NCBI GenBank assembly: GCA_025057395.1
Contig: JANWXU010000021.1
Location: forward strand, 1-44,069
Source of the DNA: Bacteroidia bacterium
GTDB lineage: Bacteria; Bacteroidota; Bacteroidia; J057; JANWXU01
Reading direction: 5' to 3'
DNA: 44,069 nucleotides
Positions 1 to 10,700 of the stretch are shown here, one piece after another. The position numbers and the translations under genes are program-made. Under the pieces are notes generated by a model. The model ran no database searches, was not told the DNA's origin, and worked only from the letters and a program-made list of their open reading frames with translations. Each line of letters starts with the position of its first letter. Positions within the stretch are counted from its first letter, which is position 1.

Positions 1-2190
1 GAAGGCATGCTTAAGAGGTGATGGTTGCTGAATGCCCAAGCTATCGAGTAAGAAGGCGCAAGCAATACCGGTGGTATAAAGTCGGGTAGATTGCTCACCG
101 AGTCTAATCCGGTCACTCTCTTGGGTCATCATCTGACGCCACTGATTCAAGAGACTACTTCCATTTTGTGTATTCGTTAAACTATTAAGTAACTGAGAAT
201 TATATCCAGAAGAAAGGCTTTTATGGAGTAGAACTTGATTTTGTAAAATTAGGCTATTGATTAGGTAGGTAGGATCTAAAATTTGCTTTAATTTTAGGGA
301 GGGTAAGGGTTCGGGTTCTATTTGATCAGGGAGTGTATTGCTCATAATTGCCTTTTGGGTATACTCAAGAGCTTCTTGATATTGTTTTTGTGCAAAATAC
401 ACAGTGGCCAAATTATTGTAAGTATTTGCTACCTTGGGATGTTTTTTTCCAAGTAATTCTATTTGTATTTCTATTGCTTTTTGATAGTATTCTAGGGCTC
501 GGACATAGTCACTTTGCTCTTTGTATAGATCTCCAAGGGTATTATAAATGTTAGCTACTTCGGGATGATTTTCGCCATGTAAAGCTAAACGAATGTTTAG
601 AGCTTTTTGTATATATTCTAAGGCAGGTATATATTGCTTTTGGTCACCATAGGCTAATCCTGTGACGTAATAGCTACTAGCTACGTCGGGATGATTTTCT
701 CCTGATAGAGTTTGGCGGATAGTCAGGGCTTTTTGTAAATATTCTAGTGCTTGGTTGTACTTTTTCTGGTGTTTATAAATTATTGCTATGTTATTGTAGC
801 AAAAAGCAATTTGGGGGTGTTTTTCTCCGTGTATAGCTAAGTTAATAGCCAAAGTTTTTTGGTAATACTCTATGGCCTGTGAATATCTTTCTTGATAAGA
901 GTAAATATTAGCTATGCTATTATAGCTGCTAGCTACTTCGGGATGATTCTCCCCGTAGGTAGCTAGGCGTGCTTCTAGCGCCTTTTGATGGTAATACAAT
1001 GCTTGTGAATATAGCCCTTGTTTAGTATATACCAATCCTATACTATAATAACTTGCTGCAACATGAGGATGAGTAGAAGAAAAATTAGCAAGGCGGATTT
1101 CTAGAGCTTTTTGATAATATTCTAGGGCTTGTACATATTTTCCTTGGTGGTAGTATATATTTCCAAGGCTGTTATAGTTATTGGCTATTTCATGGTGTTT
1201 GGGGGGAAGAGTAGCAAGGCGGATTTGTAAAGCTTTTTGGTAATATTCTAAAGCTGGGGAATACTGCCCTTGTTCAGCATAAATAATGCCAATGCTATAG
1301 TAAGTATTAGCCACCTGTATGTGCCTTTCTCCAAAGATAGGTAGCTGTATATTTAAAGCTTTATGCATATATTCTAAGGCTTGTTGATACTCTCCAAGGA
1401 AATAATACGCGTTCCCTATATTGTAATAGCTAGTGGCTGTTTGCGAATGTTTTTCGCCTAAGCTATTCAAGCGTATGTTCAAAGCTTTTTGAAAATATTC
1501 TAGTGCAGTTTTATAATGACTTTGGTAATAATATACCATTCCTAAGTTATTATAAGTATTGGCAAGGGTAGGATGGTTAGGTTCAAGGAGAGCTAAGCGT
1601 ATTTTTAAAGCTTTTTGATAGCATTCTAAAGCCTTAGTATATTGCCCTTGCTTATTAAATATTGTTCCTAAATTACTATAGGCAGCTGCTACTTCTAAGT
1701 GATTTTCTGGTAAAAGAGCTAAACGAATAGCTAGAGCTTTCTGGTAATAATCTAAGGCTTGCGAATATTTTCCTTGTTGGTTACAGAAATTACCTAAATT
1801 GGTATAACTAATAGCTACTTCGTAGTGATTTTCACTAAGTAGCTGAATAGCCTGTTCTAGTGTTTCTTTCAGATAAGTAAGGCCTAGGGAATCTGGCTTG
1901 TTTTTCGAGATAAATAGATCGCCCTTTTTATTTCTAGCTTTTATATAATTTTCCCACCATTTTTTTCTAGCTAGGTCTTTTATATTAGGGCAAGCATTTT
2001 TCCATATTTCTGAGGCTTTTTCGTAATAAGTAGCTGCACTGTCGTATTTAGCCTCTTTTTCCAGCTGTTGTGCATAGATATGTAGTTCGTTAGCTTTAAT
2101 GGTATCGGCTGTGCAGTTTTTTTGTTCAAAACTTTGAGCATAGGCAATTGCTATGCAGAAGGCAAATAATAATAAAGAAAGGAGCCGCAT
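1..2190 (-). CDS. Secreted TPR-repeat protein, probably TPR-CHAT (partial, C-terminus off window)
   Basis: The frame is open from the ATG at 2190 to the window edge (730 codons). The protein starts MRLLSLLLFAFCIAIAYAQS, a clear signal peptide, so it is exported. After a helical N-terminal part (about residues 20-105) come twelve tandem 42-residue tetratricopeptide repeats of the kinesin-light-chain type (about 110-615), with a pattern like HPEVA.SYNNLG..Y..QG.Y.QALEYYQKAL.IRLA. The last about 110 visible residues contain ESDRIRLGEQSTRLYTTGIA, which resembles the helical linker that precedes the CHAT caspase-like domain in bacterial TPR-CHAT proteins. The CHAT domain itself lies outside the window, so that part is inference. 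TPR arrays act as protein-binding scaffolds; the partner is unknown. It is transcribed divergently from the patatin gene. Confidence 0.88.
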   Translation of the reverse strand, partial: MRLLSLLLFAFCIAIAYAQSFEQKNCTADTIKANELHIYAQQLEKEAKYDSAATYYEKASEIWKNACPNIKDLARKKWWENYIKARNKKGDLFISKNKPDSLGLTYLKETLEQAIQLLSENHYEVAISYTNLGNFCNQQGKYSQALDYYQKALAIRLALLPENHLEVAAAYSNLGTIFNKQGQYTKALECYQKALKIRLALLEPNHPTLANTYNNLGMVYYYQSHYKTALEYFQKALNIRLNSLGEKHSQTATSYYNIGNAYYFLGEYQQALEYMHKALNIQLPIFGERHIQVANTYYSIGIIYAEQGQYSPALEYYQKALQIRLATLPPKHHEIANNYNSLGNIYYHQGKYVQALEYYQKALEIRLANFSSTHPHVAASYYSIGLVYTKQGLYSQALYYHQKALEARLATYGENHPEVASSYNSIANIYSYQERYSQAIEYYQKTLAINLAIHGEKHPQIAFCYNNIAIIYKHQKKYNQALEYLQKALTIRQTLSGENHPDVASSYYVTGLAYGDQKQYIPALEYIQKALNIRLALHGENHPEVANIYNTLGDLYKEQSDYVRALEYYQKAIEIQIELLGKKHPKVANTYNNLATVYFAQKQYQEALEYTQKAIMSNTLPDQIEPEPLPSLKLKQILDPTYLINSLILQNQVLLHKSLSSGYNSQLLNSLTNTQNGSSLLNQWRQMMTQESDRIRLGEQSTRLYTTGIACAFLLDSLGIQQPSPLKHAF
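338..1862 (-). repeat. Twelve tandem 126-bp units encoding TPRs
   Basis: Units of 126 bp (42 codons) repeat in register twelve times. The segment encoding ALEYYQKAL is the best conserved at DNA level: in plus-strand form, variants of aaagctttttgataatattc recur at each period. Each unit reads as one TPR of the TPR_10/TPR_12 type. The DNA similarity between units is visibly higher than between the Ig-like repeats of the giant genes, suggesting more recent duplication or gene conversion. Confidence 0.85.
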
Positions 2191-2208
2191 GCCATAAATA
2201 TTTTAACT

Positions 2209-2239
2209 CAAAGTATTTATAGAAATATTGATTAATCAA
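2209..2239 (-). promoter_or_regulatory. Possible promoter of the TPR gene, overlapped by a 12-bp palindrome
   Basis: On the minus strand, TTG (2239-2237) is followed after 21 nt by TACTTTG (2215-2209), a one-base-short version of the Bacteroidota -7 element TAnnTTTG, about 20 nt upstream of the ATG at 2190. The perfect palindrome TTGATTAATCAA (2228-2239) covers the -33 element and could be an operator for a dimeric regulator. The -7 match is imperfect, so this is tentative. Confidence 0.3.
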
Positions 2240-2386
2240 GTTAAGTTAAGTATAAAATTTTAAATTTTATCATAATATGGCTGTATGCTAAACTTTATGC
2301 AAAAACTTATAGGTTCACAGAATTCAAGAGAATCGAGTAAATATGCTACCAGCGGTGCTACTAAGTCTATTCAATTAGGAATACTA

Positions 2387-2415
2387 TTGACTTTTAACTT
2401 TCTAGTCTATTTTTG
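2387..2415 (+). promoter_or_regulatory. Bacteroidota-type promoter of the patatin gene
   Basis: TTG (2387-2389), 18 nt spacer, then TATTTTTG (2408-2415), an exact match to the Bacteroidota -33/-7 pattern TTG-N17-23-TAnnTTTG. Transcription would start near 2420, leaving a leader of about 20 nt before the ATG at 2439. This makes a TTG start at 2418 implausible, because it would sit at the transcription start itself. Confidence 0.55.
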
Positions 2416-2438
2416 CCTTGTTTTTGTTGAGGAATAAG

Positions 2439-4736
2439 ATGAATGGATTTTTTATACTTTGGGTGTTTTGCATTTTGTTTTTTGAATTTTGCCAAGCTCA
2501 AAAAGTAGGGCTTGTACTATCGGGAGGCGGAGCCCTAGGAATGGCTCATATTGGTGTAATTAAGGCGTTAGAAGAAAATGGTATTCCTATAGACTATATT
2601 GCAGGAACTTCTGCGGGCGCTTTAGTGGGTTCTTTTTATGCTGCGGGCTATACGCCGGAAGAAATGTTGCAGGCTACGCTTCGGAATACAGAGGTTTGGT
2701 TGGGTCCTGGATTAATTATTAATGACGAGTACTATTTTAGTCAGTACGCCTATGACCCGGCTTTTATTAAGTTTCCTATTTCATTTCGTGGCACTAAACG
2801 TTATTTGCCTGATAATCTTGTTTCTGACTACGAAATAAATATTGGTTTGAATGAATATTTAGCTAGGGCAAGTGGTAAAGCCAATCAAAATTTTGATAGT
2901 TTAATGGTACCTTTTCGTTGTATGGCGGCGGATGTGTTAGAGCAAAAGCCTATCGTTTTAAAGAGTGGTTCTTTGGCATTTGCTGTACGTGCTTCAGTGG
3001 CTGTACCCCTTTTTTTTGCGCCGGTTAGTAATAATGAGTATTCCAATTTATACGATGGCGGTATATACGATAACTTTCCAGTACAACCTATGATAGATGA
3101 GTTTCAGCCTGATATCATTATTGGGGTACACGTTTCGGGTTTTGCTAAAAAAAAAGAAGAAATTGTAGAGCAGGGCAGTTTTATTCGGCAATTGCTTGCT
3201 AACTCTTTGGTAGATACTAAAACATGGGAAAAAATGCCCTCAAGTGGTATTTTAATTTTACCGGATTTAGAGGGCATGAGCTCTACTGATTTTTCTTTGA
3301 GTAATCAATTGCGAGCGGTAGAAAAAGGATATCAAGCCACGTTAGCTTGCATTGAAGATATTAAAGCCGTAATTGCCAGGAGAGTAGACATTTCTGAAAT
3401 GCAAGCCAAAAGAGAAAGATTTAGATCTCAACTGCCCCCCCTAATTGTTGATGAGGTCGAAGTATATGGTGTAGGGGCGTTTGAAAAAATTTATATAAAG
3501 CGTCTTTTCCAGCAGGGGAAAAAAATTTTAACTTTTGAAGATATCAAAAGGGGCTATATTCGTCTAAAGTCAGATGCTAACTATCAGGGCTCTTTTCCAG
3601 AATTTATTTACAAGCCAGAAACAAAAACCTTTGTTGTAAGAATTTTTGTACGTCCAAGTGCTCGTTTTACCCTTAAGTTTGGGGGTAGTTTTTTTACTCC
3701 TACAGACCACCAAATTGTACTGGGGGCTAGGTACCAAGGAGTTTCTTTTGCTGCTTATCATGCTGAAATTGAGTTAATGCAGGGTTCTTTTACTAATTAT
3801 GCTAGGGTGCGAGGCGATATTATTTTTCCCACTCGTTTTCCCCTGAGTATCGAGCTCGAAAATCGAATTATTCAGCATGATAAACAGCGTTTGGTATTTA
3901 CTCTTTTTAATGCCAATAAATTAGCTAATATTTCACAGCAGTTAGTAGAATTTTCTCCTGCTATTAGTTTACCTCTTTCTAGGCATATTAAGATGTGGGC
4001 AGGTATAGCCTTTCAACAAATTACAGATAATTATTACGTAAGCCCGGTGGTTCTTAGTACCGATCAGATAGACCAAACTACTTTTAATGGCAGAAGTATT
4101 TATTTTCGTTATCATAAGCGCACTCTGAATAAAAAAATGTACTCTAACCAAGGTACAGAATTATATTTTAGCCTGCGTTTCAATGAGGGCACCGAAACAT
4201 TTACTCATGGAAATAATGGCAATCAATTAGGGCAAAAGCATACATGGGTACAATCATACTTACGGTATCAGAGTTATGTTAAATTATTTCGTCGTTTTTA
4301 TACGGGGGTTAGCTTAGATGTGGCGGCCTCCTCCCTTAAGCCCTATACTAATTTGCGAGCAACGCAGCTTTCTTCACCTCGCTTTGAGCCCCTGCAAGAT
4401 TCGCCTATACTTTTTTTACCCCAGCTATATTCCAAATTATTTGCCGCTTTGGGTTTACAAGCGGTATATACTCTTACTAAAAATATACAATTTCGCACAG
4501 AAGCCTACTATATGAAGTCTTTAGAAGCCATAAAACAGGAAAATAATGGCAAAATAATTCAAACTCTGGATTTTAATCCGCAAAAAAGTGTTTTTATTGC
4601 TACAGCCGGTTTTACTTACGATACCACCATAGGACCTATTGGAGCATTTATTAATTACTATGGCATAGAAGGAACTAAGTTTAGAGCTCTATTTCACATT
4701 GGCTTTTTACTTTTTCCTAAGCCTGCGTGGTATTAA
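2439..4736 (+). CDS. Patatin-like phospholipase with C-terminal outer-membrane barrel
   Basis: A 765-residue lipid acyl hydrolase, probably displayed at or passing through the outer membrane. The signal peptide is MNGFFILWVFCILFFEFCQA. The patatin domain (about 22-310) has the oxyanion loop GGGALG (29-34), the nucleophile motif GTSAG (Ser58) and the dyad aspartate in DGG (Asp206). A POTRA-like segment (about 335-410) follows, and then a long beta-rich C-terminus of alternating hydrophobic and aromatic residues that fits an Omp85-type barrel. This order is that of PlpD-like type Vd autotransporters and of the patatin/surface-antigen proteins common in Bacteroidota. I chose the ATG at 2439 over the upstream TTG because the promoter ends at 2415. 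It converges on the giant gene at 4792 across a short gap. The natural substrate is unknown. Confidence 0.9.
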   Translation: MNGFFILWVFCILFFEFCQAQKVGLVLSGGGALGMAHIGVIKALEENGIPIDYIAGTSAGALVGSFYAAGYTPEEMLQATLRNTEVWLGPGLIINDEYYFSQYAYDPAFIKFPISFRGTKRYLPDNLVSDYEINIGLNEYLARASGKANQNFDSLMVPFRCMAADVLEQKPIVLKSGSLAFAVRASVAVPLFFAPVSNNEYSNLYDGGIYDNFPVQPMIDEFQPDIIIGVHVSGFAKKKEEIVEQGSFIRQLLANSLVDTKTWEKMPSSGILILPDLEGMSSTDFSLSNQLRAVEKGYQATLACIEDIKAVIARRVDISEMQAKRERFRSQLPPLIVDEVEVYGVGAFEKIYIKRLFQQGKKILTFEDIKRGYIRLKSDANYQGSFPEFIYKPETKTFVVRIFVRPSARFTLKFGGSFFTPTDHQIVLGARYQGVSFAAYHAEIELMQGSFTNYARVRGDIIFPTRFPLSIELENRIIQHDKQRLVFTLFNANKLANISQQLVEFSPAISLPLSRHIKMWAGIAFQQITDNYYVSPVVLSTDQIDQTTFNGRSIYFRYHKRTLNKKMYSNQGTELYFSLRFNEGTETFTHGNNGNQLGQKHTWVQSYLRYQSYVKLFRRFYTGVSLDVAASSLKPYTNLRATQLSSPRFEPLQDSPILFLPQLYSKLFAALGLQAVYTLTKNIQFRTEAYYMKSLEAIKQENNGKIIQTLDFNPQKSVFIATAGFTYDTTIGPIGAFINYYGIEGTKFRALFHIGFLLFPKPAWY

Positions 4737-4744
4737 ATAAAAAT

Positions 4745-4762
4745 CCCTTCTTTAGAGAAGGG
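4745..4762 (-). terminator. Hairpin terminator between convergent genes
   Basis: Inverted repeat CCCTTCT-TTAG-AGAAGGG: a 7-bp stem with a 4-nt loop. Read on the minus strand it is followed by ATTTTTATTT, so it mainly serves the giant gene ending at 4792. On the plus strand the following bases are not U-rich, so it would act only weakly for the patatin gene ending at 4736. Confidence 0.65.
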
Positions 4763-4791
4763 CTTAATTGCTAAATTATTGAATCTAACCC

Positions 4792-7700
4792 CTAAGGTTG
4801 GATTATAATCTTATAGCTGACTAGTTTTTCTTCAAATTCCAGTTGTAAGAAGTACATTCCTGCTTCTTTGGTGGTTATTTCAATAAAAATTATAGGCTGC
4901 TTTCTCCAAAGTTCTATATCAAATTGAGTAATTTTCTGTCCTTTTACATTTAGCAAATATGCGCTACGTAGCTCCTGCTGCATGGAGGAGGAGAGAATAA
5001 GATAAAAACTACCCTTATTAGGGTTAGGGTATATCATGGTATTTTGAGGTTCCAAGAAGCCACCAAACTCCTTACAATTTTGGACTTCGATACGGGTTTG
5101 TTTAACAAAAAAACGGCAGTTCTCCTGCTGTATAAAAAGCCGGTATTCTCCTTGGTTGCGAATGCTTATATTTGTAATTGTAGGTGCAGCAAGTGTAGAA
5201 GAAAAGCCAGCAGGACCTAACCATTGGTAAGTTACGCCCGGAATAGAAGGTCCGAATAGCGTTATAGAACTACCTCCACAAGCTCGCATGGTATCTGCTA
5301 TGAAGGTGGTAGGAGAGGGTATAATGCGAGCTAAAGTTAGAGCTTGTGCTGAGGTGCATCCTCCTTGTATGATTGCCAAAGAGTATGCACCAGCATGGTT
5401 AGTATTCACGTTCGGTATTGTAGGACTATTTTGAGTTGAAACAAAATTATTAGGTCCTTGCCAAAGATAGCTAGCTCCAGGTATAAATGATGTTTGCAAA
5501 TGTAGAGTTTGTCCTTCGCAAACAGGTCCGTTATTACTTACAGTAGGAAGTCTAGGGGTGGGTTGTATTTCTACACGAAAAGTAGTGCTTGCCGTGCAGC
5601 TTCCTAAACGAACAGTTAGTGTATATATTCCGGCATCACTAGGTTGTATATTTTGTCTTTGTGGATTTTGTTGTGTACTTTGAAAGCCTCTTGGGTTGCC
5701 TGCAGCTGGTCCTTGCCAGAGGTAGGTAGCTCCAGGAATAGTAGGAGTGCTTAGAGTAAGAGTTTGCCCACTACAAATAGGAGCATTGCTGAATACGAGT
5801 GGAGTAGTAGGTAGGGCACTTACTGTTACCACCACTTGGGCAGGGGAAGTAGTACATCCTGCTGCAGATGCCCATACTTCATAAATTCCTCCTTGTGAAG
5901 TGCTGATATTAGGAATGATAATAGTTTGGCCTGTTTGGCTAAATCCGCCAGGACCTGACCACGTATATTGATAAGAGGTAGGACCTAAGGCAGTAAGGGT
6001 AAGAGTTTCTCCACTGCAGTGAGGACCTGAAACTAAAGCTTGTATACTTTGCAGAGGCATATTTACTTGTACAAAAGTTTGTTGTGGTTGTGAGGTACAA
6101 CCATTTACAACAGCCCATACTGAATAAGAACCACTTTCTTGCTGTGTAACATTAGGAATAGATAAGCTAGGGGCTAGGGTATTAATTATTTGTCCTGAGG
6201 GAGGTTTCCAAAGGTAAGTAGCATTAGGAATAGGATTTGTTTGCAAATTCAAGGTTTGACCTGGGCAAAGGGGCGAATTAGCACTAAGAAGTTCTAGGGT
6301 AGGTACAGGATTTACTATTAAGTTTAGGGTTGCGGCAGAAGAAGTACATCCCTGCTCAATAGCATATACGAAATATTGGCCGCTATGGCTTAGTTTGGTG
6401 GAAGTTAGTACAAGTTCTTGGCCCTGCCAAGAAAGATTTTGGGGCCCTTGCCAGAAATATGAAGTTTGTGGATTATCATCTTTAACTCCAAGGCGAATTC
6501 TCTGACCTTCACAAATAGGGGCAACGGCTTCCAGGGTAGGAGTTGCAGGAATCCGCACAACAGAAATAGGAAGGCTTGTTTCTTGAAAACATCCATTTTC
6601 TTCTACTCGTAGTTTTATAACTCCATTGCTTAGAGGATTAAGGCGGTACATTACACTAGAACCTTCTTGGGTATTACCATCGGGGAAAAACCATTGAAAT
6701 CGTTCATTTCTTTGGGATACTACGCTTAGAAAGAGAGTATCTCCTTCGCAGCGGCTAGGTGATGAAATAATAGTAGGAAGGGGAGGCAAGGGCTTGACTT
6801 CTACTCGAATTGTTTTTGCCAAAGAAGTACATCCTTGAGCAATTGCTACTACACTATATACTCCGGCTTGGGCTGAAGTAACATTACTACGCAAGATATG
6901 AGAAGAGGTAGTCTGGTGGTGAAAATTTTCTGGTCCTTGCCATAAGTATTGAGCGTTAAGAGGATTAGCAAAAGCTGTAAGTAATAAATTTTGTCCGCTA
7001 CAAAGAGGAGCATTACTAAAAATATTTTCTATAATTACTTGCCTTACTTCCAGTGAAAAAGTAGCTACTTCAGAGGTACAGCCGTTTTGCGATGCTACCA
7101 CACTATAAGTGCCATTATGATATAAGTTAAGATTATTAATGCTTATCTGCTGCCCCACTCGGTTATTCAAAAGAGGACCATTCCAAATAAAAGAACTTCC
7201 TTGTTGCCCTATAGCTCTTAGTATGAGGTTGCTACCTAAGCAGAAGGTTCCAATACTTTGAATAATAGGCTTGGAAGGAATAGGCTGAACATTTATTTCT
7301 ACTTTAGTAGGTATAGAGCTGCAGCTTTCTACTACTGCAACAATAGAATATATACCACTCACAGAGGGTTCTACTATAAAAGGTTCTGAAAGCCGCACAG
7401 CTGGTTGCCCTTGCGCTAGCCAAAGATAATATCCTTGGGCTCCTAAACTTGGTAAATCGAGTGAAATTTTTTGACCCTGACATATTGCAAATTGGGAATT
7501 AACCACTGGTTGTAGAGGCGTATTAATAATTTGTAAAGTGGTAGTTGCCCATTCTGAAGTACAGTTTTGTTCGACGGCATAGGCGCTTATAGTATGTTCA
7601 TTTGCTCCTTGTAATTGAGATGGTGTTAGAAGTAAAGTATTCCCTTCAAAGGTGGAATTGTGGAAACGCCAAATAATCGAAGCTTGCGTTGAAGCATGCC

Positions 7701-10700
7701 CTGCAAAAAGTTGCGCAGTTTGGCCCTGGCATATATGTAATTGCCCGCGAATATTAGGAGGAGCAGGTTTGGGGAAAACGCGAAGGGGGAAAAATGCCGG
7801 AGGAAGGGTGCAGTTGCCTATGGTAGCTGTTAAAGTGTATACGCCTGCAAAACTGAAATTTGCATTAGCGCGTAGAATCGAATACTCTCTAGAATACTCC
7901 TGTTGTAGGTGTGCTTCAAAGCCATCGGGTCCAAGAAGTGTATACCTGGCGCCAGGTACAGGGTTAAGAATTTGAAATAATACTGCTTCCCCCTGGCAAA
8001 TACTAGAAGGATAATTGAGCAATAAGTTTACAGTAGGTGAGGAAATATTGACTTCTAATGTAGCGGTATCAGAAAAGCAGCCATAGGCGTTTACTGCTAC
8101 TACAGAATATACACCACTGTTTTCTCGAATAGCTTGTCTTCGTAATTCACTGCTTGGGGTTCGAGCTGTAAAAGCACCTGGACCTATCCAGTAATACTCT
8201 ACTGCTCCAGGGGCATGTGCGTGTAATACTAGAGCAGAATCATTGGGGCAAAGAGGAGCATTGCTGAATATTTGAGGCTTGCGAGGCTTATCGTAAATTT
8301 GGATATCGATGGAAGCCCAATCGGTAGCACAGCTTCCTAAAACCGCGCGCACTTGGTAGGTTCCTGCATTATGCAGTCCGATAGGGCGAGGTACTCCTGG
8401 AAAAGGATGAGGAAAAGAATAAAATCCGTGGGGGCCGCGCCACTCAAACTGTGTACCATCAGGAAAAGAAGCAAAGTTCTTTACATATAAATTAATTTCC
8501 TGACCTACGCAGAAAGGACGGTCTTGACCAAAGATATTATAAAAACCTGGCTCGGGAATTATTTGTGCTGTTTCTATGATTCTTAGTCTATGTAGGGCTA
8601 TTTCGGAAGTGCAGCCAGCTGCGTTAATTGTTCGAATAGTATAAACCCCTTGATGAGCTGTAGTAATGTTTGGAATAAAAAGTTCGTTCCCCCTGAAGCT
8701 AAGGCCAGCAGGTCCTTGCCATAAATACTCGATGCCTGGAATAGGAGGGGCAACCACCTTTAGATCTTCTCCCGCGCAAAGCGATTGAGGAAAAGAAAGT
8801 CTTGGCGCTGGGGGTACAGGCAAAATTTCAATCCATATAGGTACTACAGAGCTTTGGCAACCTGTTGCAATATCTCTCAGTTGAAAATAAAGATACTGAC
8901 TTTGGCTTAATAGAGTAGTTCTAAATTGGAGAGTAGCTCCCACTCCCCTAGCAATTAGTTGGGTTGCGGCAGCATCATTAAAAAGCCGATACTCATATAC
9001 TTTATGTAGCGGGATGTTCATTTCTACAATTCCTTCCCCGCAACGAGTAATGGTAGAAATAACAGGCAAGATAGGGTTAGCATTCAAGGTAGCAGTGACT
9101 GCTATCCTTGGGCTTTTACATCCAGTATTAATATTTTGGTTTTCTAAGTAAAAAGTAGTAGTAGCGCCTGTAGAGGCTATAGTTTGTAAAAGGTAAGGAG
9201 CCTGACTTCGGGTAACTAAAGGCTCTTGAGCAAGAGAACTTGTATATAAATTAATTTGATTAATTCCTTCTATAGCATTTTCTGCAGTAACAGTAAAGGT
9301 AATGGGAAGTACGCCCGCCTCTGCACAAAGTGTAATAGAAGGTGCAGTAGGAGAACTAGGTAATGGGTGCACGGTGACATAAAAAGGAGTTTTAGGACTG
9401 TGGCAATGTGGTGTTTGAACGCTTATCCAATATTGTGCACTGGTAGTTACTTGCCAGGAAAAATGGAATGGAGTTGAAGTTGTTTGGAGTAATTGATTTT
9501 CGTTATTGCTGCCCCAAAGGTTTGCACTAGTGATATCTGTACTTTGAGCCCCTAGAGAAAAACTTATCTGCCCTGGTCCGCAGCGCACAAGATTAGACAC
9601 GTTAGGCGCCGAGGGTATAGGGTGAATTATAGCCACTGCAGGTACTTTGTTACTGCTACATTGCGTAATAGGGTTAATAGATTGAATAAAATAAGTAGTA
9701 GTACTTTGCGTAAATGGAGTAGATAGGCGGTAAGGTGGCTGAGAAACTCTATTAATTAGAGTTCCATTTTCTGCGTATAATTCAATGGTTTGCTCCCCTT
9801 GTATAGTGAATTGTAAACTGCCAGGTCCACAACGTGAAGGAGTATTAGGTATAGGAGCTGCAGGAATAGGTAATATGTGCAAGTCTAATGGAGCTCGCAA
9901 ACTTTGGCATCCACTTTGAGTATTTTGATGAGCTATAAAGAATCGAGTAGAAGTATTCAATGTAGGGGTTTCAAAAACCCACTGGTTCCCTTGTTTAAGA
10001 GTTGGCAAAGGAGTGTTGCTTTGTAGACTTTCGTAAATATAGACTTCTAAATTATTTTGTTCAAGAGTACCGCTTAGAATGAAACTACCGCTGCCGCAGC
10101 GACTAATAGTTTGGGGCGTAGGTTCAGCAGGAATAGGAAAAATATTTACTTGTATTGGACTTCTAGGACTTATACAAAGAGTTTGGGGATCTATTGCTTC
10201 TATATAAAATGTAGTATTTTGAGAAATATTTTCTAAGACACCCGTATTAGTGAAAAGAGAATATAAAGGTTGCCCCCCTGTAGCAATCGAATAAATTGCA
10301 TAGTGTAAATTATTAGAATTTGAGAGAGTAAACGAAACATTGCCACTTCCACAGCGCCCGAGAGTTATAGGAGCAGGAGCGGGAGGAGGAGGATTAGGTT
10401 GGGGATTAATCCACAGGGGTAGACTTTGGCAGCCAGTGGTAGTATTTATAGCTATAAGCTTGTAGCTACTATTTTCTTGATAAGGTAATTGAATAGATTG
10501 AGCAGGTAAGTCTATTAGCTGCAAAAGGTTTGAGTTGCTATCTTCTATCCTTATTTGATTGCTACTTGGAGTACCACTTGTTATGCTAAGAGTTACATGG
10601 GTGTTTCCGCACGCTGTTTGCGTTGTTGCTATAGGAGTACCTGGTACCGGGTGAATAGTAGCTTCTATTATTGTACCTTGGCTTTTGCATCCTGTTTGTG

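Noticed and set aside
348-554. 68-codon plus-strand frame opposite the TPR gene
   Set aside because: Antisense to well-formed TPR units, with no signal or domain; a shadow of the repeats.
338-1862. Regular 126-bp periodicity, considered as a CRISPR-like or satellite array
   Set aside because: The period is an exact multiple of three, the frame is open throughout, and every unit reads as a TPR.
2418-2438. TTG start upstream of the patatin ATG; similar TTG starts at 18779 and 39203
   Set aside because: The first overlaps the predicted transcription start and the second overlaps the -7 element. All three add unlikely N-terminal residues ahead of good ATG starts, which at 2439 and 18854 open clear signal peptides.
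2439-4736. Patatin gene as a CBASS effector (CapV-like) with the TPR gene as partner
   Set aside because: The protein has a signal peptide and a C-terminal barrel, unlike cytoplasmic CapV, and no cyclase or other defence gene is nearby.
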